Below are positions 29,151 to 30,960 of a stretch of DNA of 30,960 nt, in pieces. The DNA comes from Phialocephala subalpina (taxonomy: Eukaryota > Ascomycota > Leotiomycetes > Helotiales > Mollisiaceae). A model generated the notes under the pieces. The model was not told the DNA's origin. It worked only from the letters and a program-made list of their open reading frames with translations, and searched no databases. Numbering within the stretch: position 1 is the first letter of the stretch; every line of letters starts with the position of its first letter. Made by a program: the position numbers and the translations under genes. The DNA is taken from contig FJOG01000001.1 in NCBI GenBank assembly GCA_900073065.1, positions 232,263 through 263,222 of the forward strand, in the 5' to 3' direction.

Positions 29151-30400
29151 ATAACCAATATCCAAAGAAACGTGATTATCCTAATCAATAAAACAAATTG
29201 GGATGATTTCTTGGAATCCATTAAAATTACTACTATAAAAAAAATATTTAGAAATATATAAACTTTAAAGTATTTACAAAAAAAGTTCCAGTCTTAGATT
29301 ATAACGAGCTAATTAAATTAAAACCCTCGAAATTCCATATTTTAATCTTAATCCCAATAGTTAAAAATACAAGAGTAATTATACGATCGATTAAATACTC
29401 AAATTTTAACGAAAACGAGAGAAAAATTATACGTTAAGAAATAAATAATTATAATTATCGAAAAAAACTCTAAAATAATTAACGTTTAATTCTTAGCGGT
29501 ATACAAAAGCATATTTATAATACTATTAATAAAAATAATTAAATATATTACGAAAATTATAAAAACTCACATAAAATAATACTTAACCTATAATAAGAGT
29601 TTATTCCTACGAAATAAGCACGAAAACAACAAATTATTACTTTTATAAAATCGATTAATTATAATTACTAAAAACTTAATAAATATAAATACGATTTTTA
29701 AATAATAATATATTATCCACGATAAAAAAAGAAAATCAAGTACTTTAATATAATTAGTAATCGATTTTACTATAAATTCTTAAATTCAATTCGAGATATT
29801 ATACTCGATTTTATTAATTTCGAGCTTTCTAAATTATTAAACGAGAATAAATTACTTTTTATTAATTTCAAAATGCTCTTTCGCAAATATTATAATTAAA
29901 GGCGTTATAACGTAAAACTAATACGCGAATAATACGATGCTTTTATTATAACTTAAGACTAAAACAACTTTTTTTAATTAGTAATATTTAATAATCGAAA
30001 TACCTCAAAAAAACTTATAAGTTTTTATATTTGCGGAGATTTCTATTAGTACAAAAACTATTTATATATTATTAACGCGAAGTAATTTAAAGAATAAAAA
30101 CCAAATTCGAAGAAATAAAAGCTAATCAAAGAAATATACGAGAATAATCGAAAGATTATTAGGAAAATTAAATTTCTTTATAAACAAAATAATAAAATAA
30201 TAAATAATAATAGTAACGCTAATAATAACTTTAAAACAAATAAAAGTAAATTATTCTTTCTAATCGACGCGAATCCAAGGAGAGATTATACTATTTATAG
30301 TATTAATACTTCGAGTATAAATATTAACGATTTTCTTAAGACAAAAAAACTTATTATTAAACTAATAAATATATAGTTTTTTACTAAATTCGATATTAAT
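29151..30400 (+). pseudogene. gag: Copia gag-like region (RIP-destroyed)
   Basis: Frame beginning at ATA 29151 (probably an ATG lost to RIP) reads in frame into NKTNWDDFLESIKITTIKK, the W-x-x-F/W-x-x-x-I-K opening of fungal Copia gag, then RNI, stop, TLKYLQKKVPVLDYNELIKL, a typical W-Y-D-P-type region with a proline/leucine run. It stays open past 29380 (FNENERKIIR, then TAA). Further on the frame changes, and around 30026-30110 a zinc-knuckle relic is visible: YICGDFY, stop, YKNYLYIINAK, stop, FKE, stop, KPNSKK, matching C-x-CG-x-x-H-x(4)-C-x-Y with the outer Cys and His replaced. This is a nucleic-acid-binding capsid protein in living copies. Confidence 0.7.
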
Positions 30401-30553
30401 AAATTAAATAAACTAATTATTACGTTGCTTTTTATTACTTTTAATATACTCGAAAATATTATAATTTTAATTGATATAATACTTTAATATTTTTTCTATA
30501 TAATATTTCTAATTATATAACGTGATTACGAATTTAAAAATAATTTTATTTTA

Positions 30554-30960
30554 GACTTTAAATCGATGATTTATATTTATAATAACTATAAACGATTTAG
30601 TGCTTTTTGGTTCACAAGGATTAATAAAATGATTTATATTAATAATAAAGAAATAATTATTTTAAAATATAATATTATTATTATTATTATAAAATACTTT
30701 AATTTCCTTTATAATAAATTTATTACGTTTAAAAATATAATTTATTATTTTAGTTTTTAAATTAATATTATTTCTTTATAATATTTAGTACGCTAAAGAA
30801 TTTATTAAAATATAAAATATTTAATTCTTAAAAAGAATAAATATATAATTTGTTATATTCCCTTTTATTATAAGTAATATACACTCGAATATAATCCTTT
30901 AAATCACGAATAAATTATTAATATTATTTAGAATTCTTATAAATCCTTTATTAAATATAA
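30554..30960 (+). pseudogene. pol: Copia retropepsin and GAG-pre-integrase relic
   Basis: Around 30554-30562 the codons for the aspartic protease triad read D-F-K where D-S-G is expected; Ser-to-Phe and Gly-to-Lys are what C-to-T and G-to-A changes produce. The frame continues MIYIYNNYKRFSAFWF, MIYINNKEIIILKYN and YNKFITFKNIIYYFSF (open 30566-30757), the known Copia order from protease to the linker, and after a stop shows SL, then YLV, RIY, and LKKNKYIICYIPFYYK, the start of the GAG-pre-integrase region. The catalytic Asp codon survives but its neighbours are lost. Pol continues past the window end. Confidence 0.68.

Larger units (their letters stand above)
28844..30960 (+). mobile_element. 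RIP-mutated Ty1/Copia LTR retrotransposon, 5' part
   Basis: AT-rich (largely A/T with scattered CpG) block reaching the window end. On the + strand I can follow, in Copia order: a gag N-terminus (from 29151), a gag zinc knuckle (about 30032), the retropepsin region (30554) and the start of the GAG-pre-integrase region (to about 30900). Nearly every expected Gln or Trp is TAA/TAG. The zinc knuckle, protease and pre-integrase parts share one frame; the gag N-terminus is in another, so at least one indel has occurred. Integrase and reverse transcriptase must lie beyond 30960. C remains mainly in CpG: in lines 29761, 29881 and 30061 I count 12 CpG and 3 CpA. That is the RIP pattern. The element cannot encode protein now. 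Confidence 0.85.

Noticed and set aside
1..30960. CRISPR array, rRNA, bacterial operons or integrons
   Set aside because: No spaced direct repeats of CRISPR type, no rRNA signatures, and the gene structure is clearly fungal.

Overview
The window is chromosomal DNA of a filamentous ascomycete (Pezizomycotina; class not resolved). The evidence is short GT-AG introns of about 45-65 bp with CTGAC/CTAAC-like branch sites, HET (heterokaryon incompatibility) genes, Zn2Cys6, F-box and 2EXR sequences, a eukaryotic cytosolic tyrosyl-tRNA synthetase, and an AT-rich block with the dinucleotide signature of RIP (repeat-induced point mutation). No database was available; all family calls are by recognition of motifs.

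Layout. (1) 1-15 kb is mostly accessory DNA with many decayed genes: a HET pseudogene with two Trp-to-TAG changes (74-1174), an apparently intact 832-aa HET gene (2157-4655), a decayed F-box/2EXR-like gene (6390-7388), a broken Zn2Cys6 regulator (7400-7925), a broken F-box gene (8427-9040), a possible P450 remnant (about 10230-10510), a decayed unidentified gene (10848-11778), and two small multi-exon membrane-protein genes that still look readable (11999-12933 minus; 13965-14628 plus). (2) 15.6-27.3 kb is the functional core: a CadD-family cadmium-resistance transporter, a disordered hypothetical protein, three small hypothetical proteins, cytosolic TyrRS in three exons, a 2EXR gene that ends early, and an APH-family phosphotransferase. 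Between TyrRS and 2EXR lie a 33-codon gene stub, an 11-bp tandem repeat and a 222-bp foldback element with 89-bp arms. (3) 27.3-28.8 kb is gene-poor and ends in a small gene whose start codon is now ATA. (4) From about 28.84 kb to the end is the 5' part of a heavily RIP-mutated Ty1/Copia retrotransposon on the + strand. I can follow the gag N-terminus, the gag zinc knuckle, the retropepsin region and the start of the GAG-pre-integrase region; the rest of pol lies beyond the window.

How it fits together. There is no operon logic; genes are independent. The unifying theme is genome defence and turnover: a RIP-silenced retroelement at the right edge, RIP-type nonsense or start-codon changes in several single genes, and HET-type non-self recognition genes in living and dead copies. 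A CACGTG hexamer recurs 80-330 bp upstream of several start codons, including two of dead genes, and is the one shared promoter element I could see.
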